This document shows positions 8,398-16,243 of a stretch of DNA of 64,000 nucleotides, piece by piece (position 1 is the first letter of the stretch; the number at the start of each line of letters is the position of its first letter). A program made the translations under genes and the position numbers. Under the pieces are notes generated by a model that did no database searches, was not told the origin of the DNA, and worked only from the letters and a program-made list of their open reading frames with translations. Location: positions 682,001-746,000 of the forward strand of contig CP152408.1 of the NCBI GenBank assembly GCA_038961845.1, given 5' to 3'. This DNA is from Xylophilus sp. GW821-FHT01B05. GTDB taxonomy: Bacteria; Pseudomonadota; Gammaproteobacteria; Burkholderiales; Burkholderiaceae_C.

Positions 8398-9201
8398 TCA
8401 CGGCGCCTGGCGTTTGAGCAGTTGCGCGCAGTGGTCCACCGGTGCCATCGCTGGGGTGGCCCAGATGGCGTCGAAGCGCGCATCGCCCGGCGCGTTGTCG
8501 GTTGCGCCGGCCACCATGGCCACGCTGCGCACGGCCAGTGCGCTGGGCAGGTGCTGCGGCACGCCCAGGGCGCGGTCCACATGACCGGAGCCGGCCCACA
8601 GCACCACGGTGCGCCCGGCGCTGGCGGATTCGGCCACCACATGCGCCATGCTGCGGTCGCGCGCGATCTGCACCCGCGTCATGGCCGGGATCTGGCGCTC
8701 GGGCAATAGCCGGCAGTGGCCTTCGCGGATGGCTTCTTCCTGCGCCTGGCGTGCCGCCGGGGCCAATTGGGCGTCCAGCGACACATCGGCCATGGCCGCG
8801 CGCATTTGCGTGGCGGGCAGGTTGGCTCCGACCACCGGCACACCAGCCCGTACCGCTGCGCGTATGGCCGGTGCATAGCGCTGCCAGGGCCAGGCGCGCT
8901 CGTCCCAGGCCAGTGCGCTGCGGATCGCCGCATCGTCCGCGTCACGCGGCACGGCCACCGTATTGGTGCCCTGCGGCGCCATCTCCAGTGCCAGCGCGGC
9001 CAACTGGCCGTGCGCCGCCAGCGCCTCGACCTGCTCCGTCACGCGCTCGGGCTGGCCGGGGGCGTCGTGGGTTTCGCCGATCAGCAGCACCTTGGACATG
9101 GGCGCCGGCGCTCCCGCAGCAGCGCAGCCGGCCAGCAGCAGGGCGAACACGGCAGGCGCACTGTGGCGCAAGACCTGGAGAAAGGCGGATGAAGCGGACA
9201 T
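8398..9201 (-). CDS. ChaN-like (haem-binding uptake, Tiki superfamily) lipoprotein
   Basis: A protein of 267 residues. The signal peptide ends in the lipobox LLAGC, so it is probably a lipoprotein. The mature part has the ChaN/Tiki motif LLIGETHD followed by ALEM, and a C-terminal segment TVVLWAGSGHVDRALGVP typical of the family. Characterised ChaN binds haem and is linked to iron uptake; related Tiki proteins are metalloproteases. ATG at 9201 has AGGA eight bases upstream; ATG at 9210 is the alternative. No haem uptake genes are adjacent. Confidence 0.7.
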   Translation of the reverse strand: MSASSAFLQVLRHSAPAVFALLLAGCAAAGAPAPMSKVLLIGETHDAPGQPERVTEQVEALAAHGQLAALALEMAPQGTNTVAVPRDADDAAIRSALAWDERAWPWQRYAPAIRAAVRAGVPVVGANLPATQMRAAMADVSLDAQLAPAARQAQEEAIREGHCRLLPERQIPAMTRVQIARDRSMAHVVAESASAGRTVVLWAGSGHVDRALGVPQHLPSALAVRSVAMVAGATDNAPGDARFDAIWATPAMAPVDHCAQLLKRQAP

Positions 9202-9247
9202 GGCCGCCATCCTATGCCGGCCGCCGTAGTCACGGTGGCCGCAGAAA

Positions 9248-9275
9248 GCAAAACGCCACGGCGAACCGTGGCGTT
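9248..9275 (-). terminator. Intrinsic terminator with UUCG loop after the DUF3567 gene
   Basis: Minus-strand reading gives a perfect 10-bp stem AACGCCACGG/CCGTGGCGTT closed by a TTCG tetraloop and followed by TTGCTTTC. It lies 21 bp after the DUF3567 stop codon. This is the clearest Rho-independent terminator in the window. Confidence 0.75.
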
Positions 9276-9296
9276 GCAGGGGTGGCGCGGGTGCTT

Positions 9297-9578
9297 CTAG
9301 TGCACCAGCACCGGGTTCTGGGCCAGGCCAGCGTAGCTGTCCAGCGTGTCTTCTACTTCTTCCTGGGTGGGCGTGTTGCGCTGCCAGTCGAGGATGATCT
9401 GCTGGAACATCTCGGCCCATGAGCCGTCGAGGTACACCTCCTTGCCTGAGCGCTTGTCGACGATCTCGAAGCCGTGGCGTGCGAGCTGCGGCACGTCGGA
9501 GGCGGTCGTTTCGTCGTCTTCTGCGTCCGGAACCATATGGACCACCACGAAGGAGTCGGAGTCATAAAGCATTTGCAT
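9297..9578 (-). CDS. DUF3567 protein
   Basis: A 93-residue acidic cytoplasmic protein beginning MQMLYDSDSFVVVHMV, a start shared by the DUF3567 family of betaproteobacteria. It has no transmembrane segment or signal. Family function is unknown. The gene stands alone with its own terminator; the 151 bp upstream (9579-9729) hold its presumed promoter and no other gene. Confidence 0.8.
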   Translation of the reverse strand: MQMLYDSDSFVVVHMVPDAEDDETTASDVPQLARHGFEIVDKRSGKEVYLDGSWAEMFQQIILDWQRNTPTQEEVEDTLDSYAGLAQNPVLVH

Positions 9579-9729
9579 GGCGGTGTTCCTTTCTATCGGA
9601 GGTGTCTGGTAGATAGCAACCTTGGTGCCAGTTTCAAGTGTAGTGGCGGAACTTCAAAGACCTTTTTTATGCTTTACGCGCCAGCGGCCCTGTCGGATGA
9701 CACTCTTGGCGGTCTTTATCGACGAGACG

Positions 9730-10776
9730 TTACGGCGGCGCCATGCTGCGCAACTGCTGGTCGACGTAGTCGCCGTTCTGCTGGGTGATGCGCATGCGCA
9801 CCGGCAAAAAGCCCAGCGAAGGCGCAAACCAGACCTGCACCCGCGTGTCGTAGTCCTTGCGCGGGGCGCGCTCCAGGCGCACGGTGGCCAGCGGGCCGAC
9901 CGGCAACTGCAGCTCTTCGTGCCCGGCGACGGTGAACAGCCAGTCTTCGGCGTCGCGCGTGCCCACGGTTTGCACGCTGATGCTGGCGCCCTCGGGGTAG
10001 CGCGCCGGGTCGCCGGCCAGCAGCGCGCCCAACTGCACGAACACGCTCAGCCGGTCTTGCGCGCCCGGGGCCAGCGTGGCCTGGGGCGCGTTCGAGCTGA
10101 ACACGATGCGGCCCTGGTCGTAGTCGAAGTGCGCGGCCTGCTCCGCGCTGCGTGGTTTGTCGCCAAAACGCAACGGTTGCAGGCCTTGGGGCCCAAGCCG
10201 GCCGGTGCTGGTCTGGGTGCGCGAGCCAACCAGGAAGGCGCTCACCTCCATCAGCAGCTTGTAGTCCTGCCCGTCCTGCTGCCAGTGCAGTTCTGACTTG
10301 GCGTGCCAGGTGAAGCCTTTGGCAAAGCCTTCGGCGTCATAGAACATGTTGACCGGCGCCGGCAGGCCCACGGGCGGTGGCGGCGGCGCGGGCGGCGGTG
10401 GCGCTGGTGCAGGTGGCTCGGCCGGTGGTTCGGGCGCTGCAGGCGGCGAGGGCGGCGCGACCGGCCCGATCACCGCGCCAGCTATTGAATCTGTAGCTAT
10501 AGGCCCAGGCGTGTCCTGGGCTTGGGCCATATTTTTATCAGATTCTGGCAGCGGCACCGAGGCCGGCTTGGACGCCGGGCGCGGGCGGGGCTTGGGGGGC
10601 GCGGCAGGGGGCGGCGCAGGCGGCGCGGGCGGCAGCACCATGCGCGCCTCGAAGGGCGTGGATTTTTCCTCGTCCGGCGCATCCGGCAGGCCCGGCGGCA
10701 GCCAGTGCAGTGCCACCAGGTGCACCAGCAGCACGGCGGCGGTAAGGGCGACCAGCGGCCGGGTCGGGATGCCCAT
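9730..10776 (-). CDS. DUF3108 protein with proline-rich TonB-like linker
   Basis: A 348-residue protein: one N-terminal membrane anchor (residues about 8-28), a long Pro/Ala-rich linker (about 45-140) interrupted by a non-proline stretch at 77-99, then a C-terminal DUF3108 domain beginning near VNMFYDAEGFAKG. The overall plan resembles a TonB-like periplasm-spanning protein, but the C-terminal domain is not TonB. DUF3108 proteins are envelope proteins of unknown role. The linker interruption is encoded by a palindromic element seen elsewhere between genes. Confidence 0.75.
   Translation of the reverse strand: MGIPTRPLVALTAAVLLVHLVALHWLPPGLPDAPDEEKSTPFEARMVLPPAPPAPPPAAPPKPRPRPASKPASVPLPESDKNMAQAQDTPGPIATDSIAGAVIGPVAPPSPPAAPEPPAEPPAPAPPPPAPPPPPVGLPAPVNMFYDAEGFAKGFTWHAKSELHWQQDGQDYKLLMEVSAFLVGSRTQTSTGRLGPQGLQPLRFGDKPRSAEQAAHFDYDQGRIVFSSNAPQATLAPGAQDRLSVFVQLGALLAGDPARYPEGASISVQTVGTRDAEDWLFTVAGHEELQLPVGPLATVRLERAPRKDYDTRVQVWFAPSLGFLPVRMRITQQNGDYVDQQLRSMAPP
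10481..10546. repeat. Palindromic element inside the DUF3108 gene
   Basis: Plus-strand features are TAGCTATAGGCCCAGG, a short spacer GTGT, CCTGGGCTTGGGCC and ATATTTTTAT. These match, in reverse, the intergenic copies at 41888 and 61711. On the coding strand it is in forward orientation, contains no stop codon, and encodes residues about 77-99, replacing the surrounding proline-rich composition. Confidence 0.75.
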
Positions 10777-10791
10777 TGCTTGGTCCTGCCC

Positions 10792-11643
10792 TCAGGCGCC
10801 CGCAAAGCCCAGGTCGCGCGACAGCTGCTGCGCCGCCGCGTGCAGCGGCGCCTCTACTGCGCCGCCCCACTGCGGGTCGAAGGTGGCGGCCGAGCCCAGC
10901 GTGACCATGCCCAGCGCGATGTGGCCGTCGGCATCGAACACCGGCGCGCAAAAGCCGACGATGCCAGGCAGCAGGGTATCGACCACGCGCGCCGTGCCGC
11001 GCTCGCGCACCTCGGCAAACAGGCGCGCCGCATCGGCGGCGGTGGCCGGCACGTCGGTACGGCCCAGCTTGCGGGCGTGGGCGATCTCGTCTTTCAGCAG
11101 CGGCGCAATCGCCTCGGGCGGCAGCCAGGCGGCAAAGCAGCGGCCGGTGGCCGAGGACAGCAGCGGCATGACGTCACCCAGGCGCAGGTTGGCGGTGACC
11201 GATTGCGGGGATTCTTCCCAGTGCACGATGGTCGGGCCGCGGTTGCCCCAGACGGCAATCGCCAGCGTGTGGCCGATGGCTTCCATCAGCGCCGGGATGC
11301 GCTCGCGCGCCAGGCGCACCGGGTCCAGCCGCGACAGCGCCGCCAGCCCCAGCCGCAGCGCGGCCGGGCCCAGGTCGTAGCGCGAGGTGCGCAGGTCTTG
11401 CGCCACCAGGCCCAGGCGCTGGAAGCTCACCAGGTAGCGGTGTGCCTTGGCTGCGCTCATGCCGGCTTCAGCGGCAGCGTCGCGCAGCATCAGCGGGCCG
11501 CGTGCGCGCGCCAGCGCATCCAGCAGCGCAAAGCCGACTTCCACTGACTGGATGCCTGCGCGCGCTTTGCCGGAATCGTCGTCGGGCTCGTCGCCGACGC
11601 TATGGTTAAAGGGTTCGCCCGGGGCTTCCAGCCCCTGCTGCAT
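10792..11643 (-). CDS. IclR-family transcriptional regulator
   Basis: A 283-residue regulator with an N-terminal winged helix (GIQSVEVGFALLDALARARG, then AAEAGMSAAKAHRYLVSFQR) and a C-terminal IclR effector domain with GRCFAAWLP and a HIALGMVTLG core. It is divergent from the FAH-family/Bug gene pair, which it most likely controls. An upstream GTG at 11649 is an alternative start with GGGGA five bases away. Confidence 0.85.
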   Translation of the reverse strand: MQQGLEAPGEPFNHSVGDEPDDDSGKARAGIQSVEVGFALLDALARARGPLMLRDAAAEAGMSAAKAHRYLVSFQRLGLVAQDLRTSRYDLGPAALRLGLAALSRLDPVRLARERIPALMEAIGHTLAIAVWGNRGPTIVHWEESPQSVTANLRLGDVMPLLSSATGRCFAAWLPPEAIAPLLKDEIAHARKLGRTDVPATAADAARLFAEVRERGTARVVDTLLPGIVGFCAPVFDADGHIALGMVTLGSAATFDPQWGGAVEAPLHAAAQQLSRDLGFAGA

Positions 11644-11671
11644 TGCCACTAGAATCCCCGATCATTTCTTT

Positions 11672-11691
11672 TAGTTAAACCAGTTTAACTA
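11672..11691. promoter_or_regulatory. Candidate IclR operator
   Basis: A 20-bp sequence with 9-bp perfect arms, TAGTTAAAC-CA-GTTTAACTA, in the AT-rich 100-bp divergent region between the IclR gene and the FAH-family gene. Symmetry, size and position fit an IclR-type operator controlling both promoters. Confidence 0.6.
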
Positions 11692-11743
11692 TACGTAATC
11701 GGACCGTGGTCCGAAACTGCCCACCACACGGGGACTCCGCTCA

Positions 11744-12769
11744 ATGAAACTCGCCACCTACAAGGACGGCTCGCGTGACGGCCAACTGGTCGTCGTCTCC
11801 CGCGATTTGGCTACGGCCCATTATGCGACCGGCACTGCGACCCGCATGCAGCAGGTGCTGGACGACTGGAGCTTCCTGTCGTCCCAGTTGCAGGACCTGT
11901 ATGACGACCTGAACGCGGGCCGCGCGCGGCATGCCTTCCCGTTCGATCCGGCGCAGTGCATGGCGCCGCTGCCGCGCGCCTACCAGTGGGCCGACGGCTC
12001 GGCCTACCTGAACCATGTGGAGCTGGTGCGCAAGGCGCGCAACTCCGAGGTGCCGGCCAGCTTCTACGAAGACCCGTTGATGTACCAGGGCGGCAGCGAT
12101 GATTTCATTGGCCCGCGCGACGACGTGCTGGTGCCCTCCGAAGACTTCGGTATCGACTTCGAAGCCGAGATCGCCGTGATCACCGGCGACGTGCCCATGG
12201 GCTGCACGCCCGAGCAGGCGCTGGACGGCATCCGCCTGGTGATGATTGCCAACGATGTCAGCCTGCGCAACCTGATCCCGGCTGAGCTGGCCAAGGGCTT
12301 TGGCTTCTTCCAGAGTAAGCCGGCGACGGCCTTCAGCCCGGTGGCGGTGACGCTGGACGAGCTGGGCGACGCCTGGGACCACGGCCGCCTGAACCTGGTG
12401 TTGCAAAGCACCTGGAACGGCCGCAAGGTCGGCATGTGCGACGCCGGGCCGGACATGACCTTCCACTTCGGCCAGCTGATTGCCCACATCGGCAAGACGC
12501 GCAATGTCCGCGCCGGCAGCATCGTCGGCTCGGGCACGGTCAGCAACAAGGGCGTCGAGAAAGACGGCCGTACCGACTGGCCCAAGGGCTACAGCTGCAT
12601 CGCCGAGAAGCGCTGCATCGAAACCATCCAGGACGGCGCGCCCAAGACCGCCTTCATGAAGTTTGGAGACACCATCCGCATCGAGATGAAGAACCGCAAC
12701 GGGCAGAGCATCTTTGGTGCGATTGACCAAAAAATTGCCCCGCCGGGCAAGGCCATCGCCACGGTCTGA
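11744..12769 (+). CDS. Fumarylacetoacetate hydrolase family protein
   Basis: A 341-residue enzyme of the FAH superfamily. It has an N-terminal FAH_N-like region and a catalytic domain with DFEAEIAVITGDVP (acidic metal ligands), MIANDVSLRN, SIVGSGTVSNKG and GDTIRIEM. FAH-family enzymes cleave C-C bonds or hydrolyse/decarboxylate oxo-acids at the end of aromatic-ring degradation. True fumarylacetoacetase is longer, so the exact substrate is open. It is followed 59 bp later by a Bug receptor and preceded by a divergent IclR gene, suggesting an inducible aromatic-acid pathway. Confidence 0.85.
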   Translation: MKLATYKDGSRDGQLVVVSRDLATAHYATGTATRMQQVLDDWSFLSSQLQDLYDDLNAGRARHAFPFDPAQCMAPLPRAYQWADGSAYLNHVELVRKARNSEVPASFYEDPLMYQGGSDDFIGPRDDVLVPSEDFGIDFEAEIAVITGDVPMGCTPEQALDGIRLVMIANDVSLRNLIPAELAKGFGFFQSKPATAFSPVAVTLDELGDAWDHGRLNLVLQSTWNGRKVGMCDAGPDMTFHFGQLIAHIGKTRNVRAGSIVGSGTVSNKGVEKDGRTDWPKGYSCIAEKRCIETIQDGAPKTAFMKFGDTIRIEMKNRNGQSIFGAIDQKIAPPGKAIATV

Positions 12770-12828
12770 GCATCCGGGCCAGGGTTCCCGCGATAACCCC
12801 GCACACAACACTAAAAGGAGACATTCGC

Positions 12829-13791
12829 ATGCATCGCAGAACCGTTCTTGGCGCGCTCGGCGCCGCCGCTGTGGCCAGCCCAGCGTTTGCCCAGTCATCC
12901 GACGCCGTGATCCGCTGGGTCGTGCCCTATCCGGCGGGCGGCGGCACCGACGTGCTGGCGCGCACCGTGGCCGAGGCCATGCGCGGCACGCTCGGCCAGC
13001 AACTGGTGATCGACAACCGCCCGGGCGCCTCCACCAACATCGGCGCGCAGGCTGTGGCCACGGCGCGGCCCGATGGCCTGACCATCATGTCGGCCGACAA
13101 CGCCTTGCTGGCCTACAACGAGCACCTGTTCCACAAGCTGCCCTTCAACCCGGACAGCAGCTTCAGCTACGTCGGCGGCATCAGCCGTTTCCCGCTGGCG
13201 CTAGTGGTGACGCCGGGCTTCGAGGTGAAGACGCTGAAGGACTTCATCGCCTATGCCAAGGCCAATCCGGGCAAGCTCAACTACGCCTCGCCCGGCAATG
13301 GCTCGCCGCACCACCTGGCGATGGAAATGTTCAAGAGCCGCACCGGCACCTTCATCACCCACATTCCCTACCGTGGCGCTGCGCCGGCCATGGCCGACGT
13401 AATGGGCGGGCAGGTGCCCTGCATGTTCCTGGACCTGGCCGCCGGCCTGCCGGTGATCCAGTCGGGCAAGGTGCGCGCGCTGGCGATTGGCTCGGCCCGC
13501 CGTGCCGCGTTGCTGCCCGACGTGCCAACCCTGGCCGAGGCCGGTGTGCCCAATTCAGAGGTGTTCGCCTTCCAGGGCATCCTCGGCCCGGCGGGCCTGC
13601 CGCAGCCGATGGTGCAGCGACTCAACGGCGCGCTGAACCAGGCACTGGCCAGCGCCGCCGTGCAAAAGCGCATGGCTGATTTCGGCATGGAGGCGATGCC
13701 CGGTACGCCCGAGCAGTTCCACACTTTCGCGCGGGCTGAAGCCCATCGCTGGGGCCCGATCATCCAGGCCACGGGCGTGAAGTTGGATTAA
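12829..13791 (+). CDS. Tripartite tricarboxylate transporter receptor (Bug family)
   Basis: A 320-residue periplasmic binding protein with a twin-arginine-like signal peptide (MHRRTVLGALGAAAVASPAFA) and the family motifs RWVVPYPAGGGTDVLART and NYASPGNGSPHHLAMEMF. It has an AAAAGGAGA ribosome binding site. It is the second orphan Bug gene of the window, co-directional with the FAH-family gene and probably in the same transcript. The ligand is probably an aromatic or dicarboxylic acid, by context only. Confidence 0.85.
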   Translation: MHRRTVLGALGAAAVASPAFAQSSDAVIRWVVPYPAGGGTDVLARTVAEAMRGTLGQQLVIDNRPGASTNIGAQAVATARPDGLTIMSADNALLAYNEHLFHKLPFNPDSSFSYVGGISRFPLALVVTPGFEVKTLKDFIAYAKANPGKLNYASPGNGSPHHLAMEMFKSRTGTFITHIPYRGAAPAMADVMGGQVPCMFLDLAAGLPVIQSGKVRALAIGSARRAALLPDVPTLAEAGVPNSEVFAFQGILGPAGLPQPMVQRLNGALNQALASAAVQKRMADFGMEAMPGTPEQFHTFARAEAHRWGPIIQATGVKLD

Positions 13792-13810
13792 TCACAGCCT
13801 ATAACGGCAC

Positions 13811-13924
13811 AGAAGGCCGCGGAGCAGGCCATGCGCGAACCGCCGCGGAACTGGCTTTGCCAGGCCGCTGGCGGTGCCCCCTTGAGGGGGGAGGCGAAGA
13901 CGCGAAGCGCGTAGCCTGGGGGGG
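13811..13924 (-). repeat. 3'-end hairpin element, copy 1
   Basis: Minus-strand reading: CCCCCAGGCTACGCGCTTCGCG, then a CCCCCT/AGGGGG hairpin, then a GCCAAAGCCAG-type hairpin and a GGCCTGCTCCGCGGCC block. It begins about 11 bp after the stop codon of the MORN/YwqK-like gene and occupies nearly all of the 144-bp gap to the convergent Bug gene. Confidence 0.8.
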
Positions 13925-13935
13925 AGCCAAGCTCT

Positions 13936-15096
13936 CTAGCGTGTGTATACCTTGCGCGAGCCGTCCTCGAACAGCTCGTCGTCGCGCAGCAGGTCGCCCT
14001 CGGCGTCCCAGGTGCGCTCGCGGCTGATGCGGCCGCGGCTGTCGAAGATCGACTCGGACTTGAGCTTGCCCTGCATGTCGTAGCGCCGGTGCGTGCCGGT
14101 GGGCACCGGGGCGTAGCGGCCGGTGTCGATGTAGCGGCCCTCGGCGGCCAGCACGCCGTTGTCGTAGAACTCGCGCGTCTCCAGCAGGCGCGTGGACCCG
14201 GACATGGTGTACTGCGCCTTGCTGCGCGGCTGGCCATTGAGGTAGTAGGTTGACTCGCTGCTGAGTTCGCCCTGGGTCCACAGCCGCTCGCGCGTAAGTG
14301 AGCCGTTGGCGGCGAATTCCTGCTCGCGCTCGCGCACCGCCTTGCCGTTGTTGATGGCCCATAGCACCTCGCGGCGCTTGGCGCCGTTGGGGCCAAAGCT
14401 GCGCTCCACGCGGCTGGTGAGGGTGACCTCTTCCTGCTGCGCGGGCAGGCCGTTGTCCTGGAAGGTTTCGTAGCGCAGGCGCTTGCCCGCGACATAGGTG
14501 CCGCGCGCGCGCACCGTGCCGTTCTCGGCCACGAAGGCCACGGTTGAGGTGCGTAGCGGGAAGCCGCAGAGCTTGGCGTCATCGACCACCGGTGCCAGCA
14601 CCGGGCGCTCGGCGCAGCGCAGGCTGCGCAGTTCGCCGCGCGAGGTGAATTCGGCATAGGCCAGCTCGCCCAGGGGCCCATAGAAGCTGGCCCGCTGTAG
14701 TTGGCCGTCGGCGTAGAAGGTGCGCGCCAGGCCGACCTGGCGGCCGTCGTCGTAGCCGGCGTCGCGCACCAGTTGGCCGTTGGCCGCGAACTCCTGGCTG
14801 CGGCCCTGCATGTTGCCGCGCTCGTTGACGCTGTACTCGCGCGACAGCTTGCCTTCGGTGTAGTAGCGCACCGCGCCCATGAACTTGCCGTTCTGCAGTT
14901 CTTGCTCGCGCACCAGATGGCCGCCGTCACGGCAGCGCATGGTGCCGCTCTTGCCTTGGGTGGTGTGGCCATTGGCCGGGTTCACGGACTCGCCGTTGAG
15001 TTCGCACTCCTGCACCGCCCAGGCGGTGCCAGCCGTCAGCGCCGCCAAAACGATCACCATGCGACAACCCGTGCGAGCGCCGGAACGAAGGCTCAT
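13936..15096 (-). CDS. Exported MORN-repeat (YwqK-like) protein
   Basis: A 386-residue protein with a signal peptide (basic MSLRSGARTGCR, hydrophobic VIVLAALTAGTAWA). It is followed by about ten tandem repeats of the type Y-x-x-G-x-L-x-x-E, for example YYTEGKLSREYSVNERGNMQ. These match the MORN_2 repeats of proteins annotated as YwqK-family antitoxins. The signal peptide argues for an envelope role and no toxin is adjacent, so the antitoxin label should not be taken literally. The ATG at 15096 has GGAG nine bases upstream. Confidence 0.65.
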   Translation of the reverse strand: MSLRSGARTGCRMVIVLAALTAGTAWAVQECELNGESVNPANGHTTQGKSGTMRCRDGGHLVREQELQNGKFMGAVRYYTEGKLSREYSVNERGNMQGRSQEFAANGQLVRDAGYDDGRQVGLARTFYADGQLQRASFYGPLGELAYAEFTSRGELRSLRCAERPVLAPVVDDAKLCGFPLRTSTVAFVAENGTVRARGTYVAGKRLRYETFQDNGLPAQQEEVTLTSRVERSFGPNGAKRREVLWAINNGKAVREREQEFAANGSLTRERLWTQGELSSESTYYLNGQPRSKAQYTMSGSTRLLETREFYDNGVLAAEGRYIDTGRYAPVPTGTHRRYDMQGKLKSESIFDSRGRISRERTWDAEGDLLRDDELFEDGSRKVYTR

Positions 15097-15241
15097 TAAC
15101 CACATCTCCCCGGCGCTTGACTCTCTGGAACGTACTGCAAGGCCATGGCGGCCAAGCTTAGCAGCGGGCCTATCCCTTACCGGGGCAGCAGGGTTATCGT
15201 TACATCGCGAGACATTTTGCTGCAACACCCATAATGCGGCC

Positions 15242-15604
15242 ATGCATCGCCTGCGCACCTCCGCCGTCCTCGCCCGCCTTGTGCTGGTGTGGTTTCTGCT
15301 GGCGGTGGGTGCGGCCGTGGCGTCGCCGCTGATGCAGCCGCAAAGCCTGGAGCTGATCTGCTCGGGCGTGGGCCAGTTGAAGCTGCTGGTCAAGCACGCC
15401 GATGGCAGCAGCAACAGCGCGCAGCAGGGCCACACGCTGGACTGCCCGCTCTGTGCCAGCGTGGGCGCGCCGCCGCCAGTGCTGGCGCAGGCCGCCACGG
15501 TGCCGCACCCGCTGGCCTACGCACTGCAGCCGGTGCCTGCGGCCCACATCGCCGCGCGCACTGCGGCACCGCTGCCCGCGCGCGGGCCGCCGCTGTTCCT
15601 CTGA
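15242..15604 (+). CDS. DUF2946 protein, first gene of a probable copper operon
   Basis: A 120-residue secreted or anchored protein. It has an N-terminal hydrophobic segment (LARLVLVWFLLAVGAAVASP), a short SLELICSGVGQLKLL motif and a CPLC pair near residue 61-64, as in DUF2946. The family is often found beside TonB receptors and copper chaperones, as here. The role is unknown; Cys/His residues suggest metal contact. It starts the co-directional run DUF2946-YcnI-TonB receptor-PCuAC. Confidence 0.7.
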   Translation: MHRLRTSAVLARLVLVWFLLAVGAAVASPLMQPQSLELICSGVGQLKLLVKHADGSSNSAQQGHTLDCPLCASVGAPPPVLAQAATVPHPLAYALQPVPAAHIAARTAAPLPARGPPLFL

Positions 15605-15663
15605 AGCCTGACTGACCCGCCCGCCGTTCGCGGCGGACTCTTTCTTTTTCTTCCGGAGGGAAC

Positions 15664-16233
15664 ATGCCGTTCCACATTCTTCGTGCGCCCCTTCTCGCAC
15701 GTACCACCCTGGCCGTGCTGGCCAGCCTTTGCAGCGTCGCGCAGGCGCACATCGTGCTCGACCAGAAGTCCGCCCCCGCCGGCAGCTACTACAAGGCCGT
15801 GCTGCGCGTGGGCCATGGCTGCGATGGTGCCGCGACCACGGCCATCACCGTGCGCATGCCGCCCGGCGTGCAGGCCGCGCACCCGCAGCCCAAGCCGGGC
15901 TGGACGCTGGATATTCGCCGCGCAGCCGAGGGCGGCGAGGTGTCTGACATCACCTGGCGCGGCGGCCAGCTGCCCGACGCCTGGTACGACGAATTCGCGC
16001 TGCAGGTAAAGCTGCCCAATACGCCGGGGCCGCTCTGGTTCAAGGTGCTGCAGCAGTGCGGCGACACCAGCACCGACTGGGCCGAGGTGCCCGCCACCGG
16101 CACGGTGACGCGCGGCCTGCGCCGCCCCGCCGCGCTGCTGGAAGTGCAGCCGGCCGCAGGCGCCGCAGCGGCCATGCCGGACATGCCCGGCATGGCGGCC
16201 GAGCCCGCCGCCGCGCACCAGCACCACCACTGA
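15664..16233 (+). CDS. YcnI-like (DUF1775) copper-binding protein
   Basis: A 189-residue exported protein. The predicted signal cleavage after AQA leaves His29 as the mature N-terminus (HIVLDQKSAPAG), the hallmark of YcnI/DUF1775 proteins that bind Cu(II) through the N-terminal amine/His. The WRGGQLPDAWYDEF motif is typical. The C-terminus is Met/His rich (MPDMPGM and HQHHH), suggesting extra metal binding. GGAGGG precedes the start. It lies in the probable copper operon. Confidence 0.85.
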   Translation: MPFHILRAPLLARTTLAVLASLCSVAQAHIVLDQKSAPAGSYYKAVLRVGHGCDGAATTAITVRMPPGVQAAHPQPKPGWTLDIRRAAEGGEVSDITWRGGQLPDAWYDEFALQVKLPNTPGPLWFKVLQQCGDTSTDWAEVPATGTVTRGLRRPAALLEVQPAAGAAAAMPDMPGMAAEPAAAHQHHH

Positions 16234-16243
16234 AAGGGCCGCC

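Noticed and set aside
9579..9729. Riboswitch before the DUF3567 gene
   Set aside because: No conserved aptamer boxes could be recognised; the region is ordinary promoter-like sequence.
13811..13924. Possible insertion-sequence end or CRISPR repeat
   Set aside because: The copies are dispersed one by one at 3' ends of genes, with no transposase, no target duplication visible and no regular spacers.
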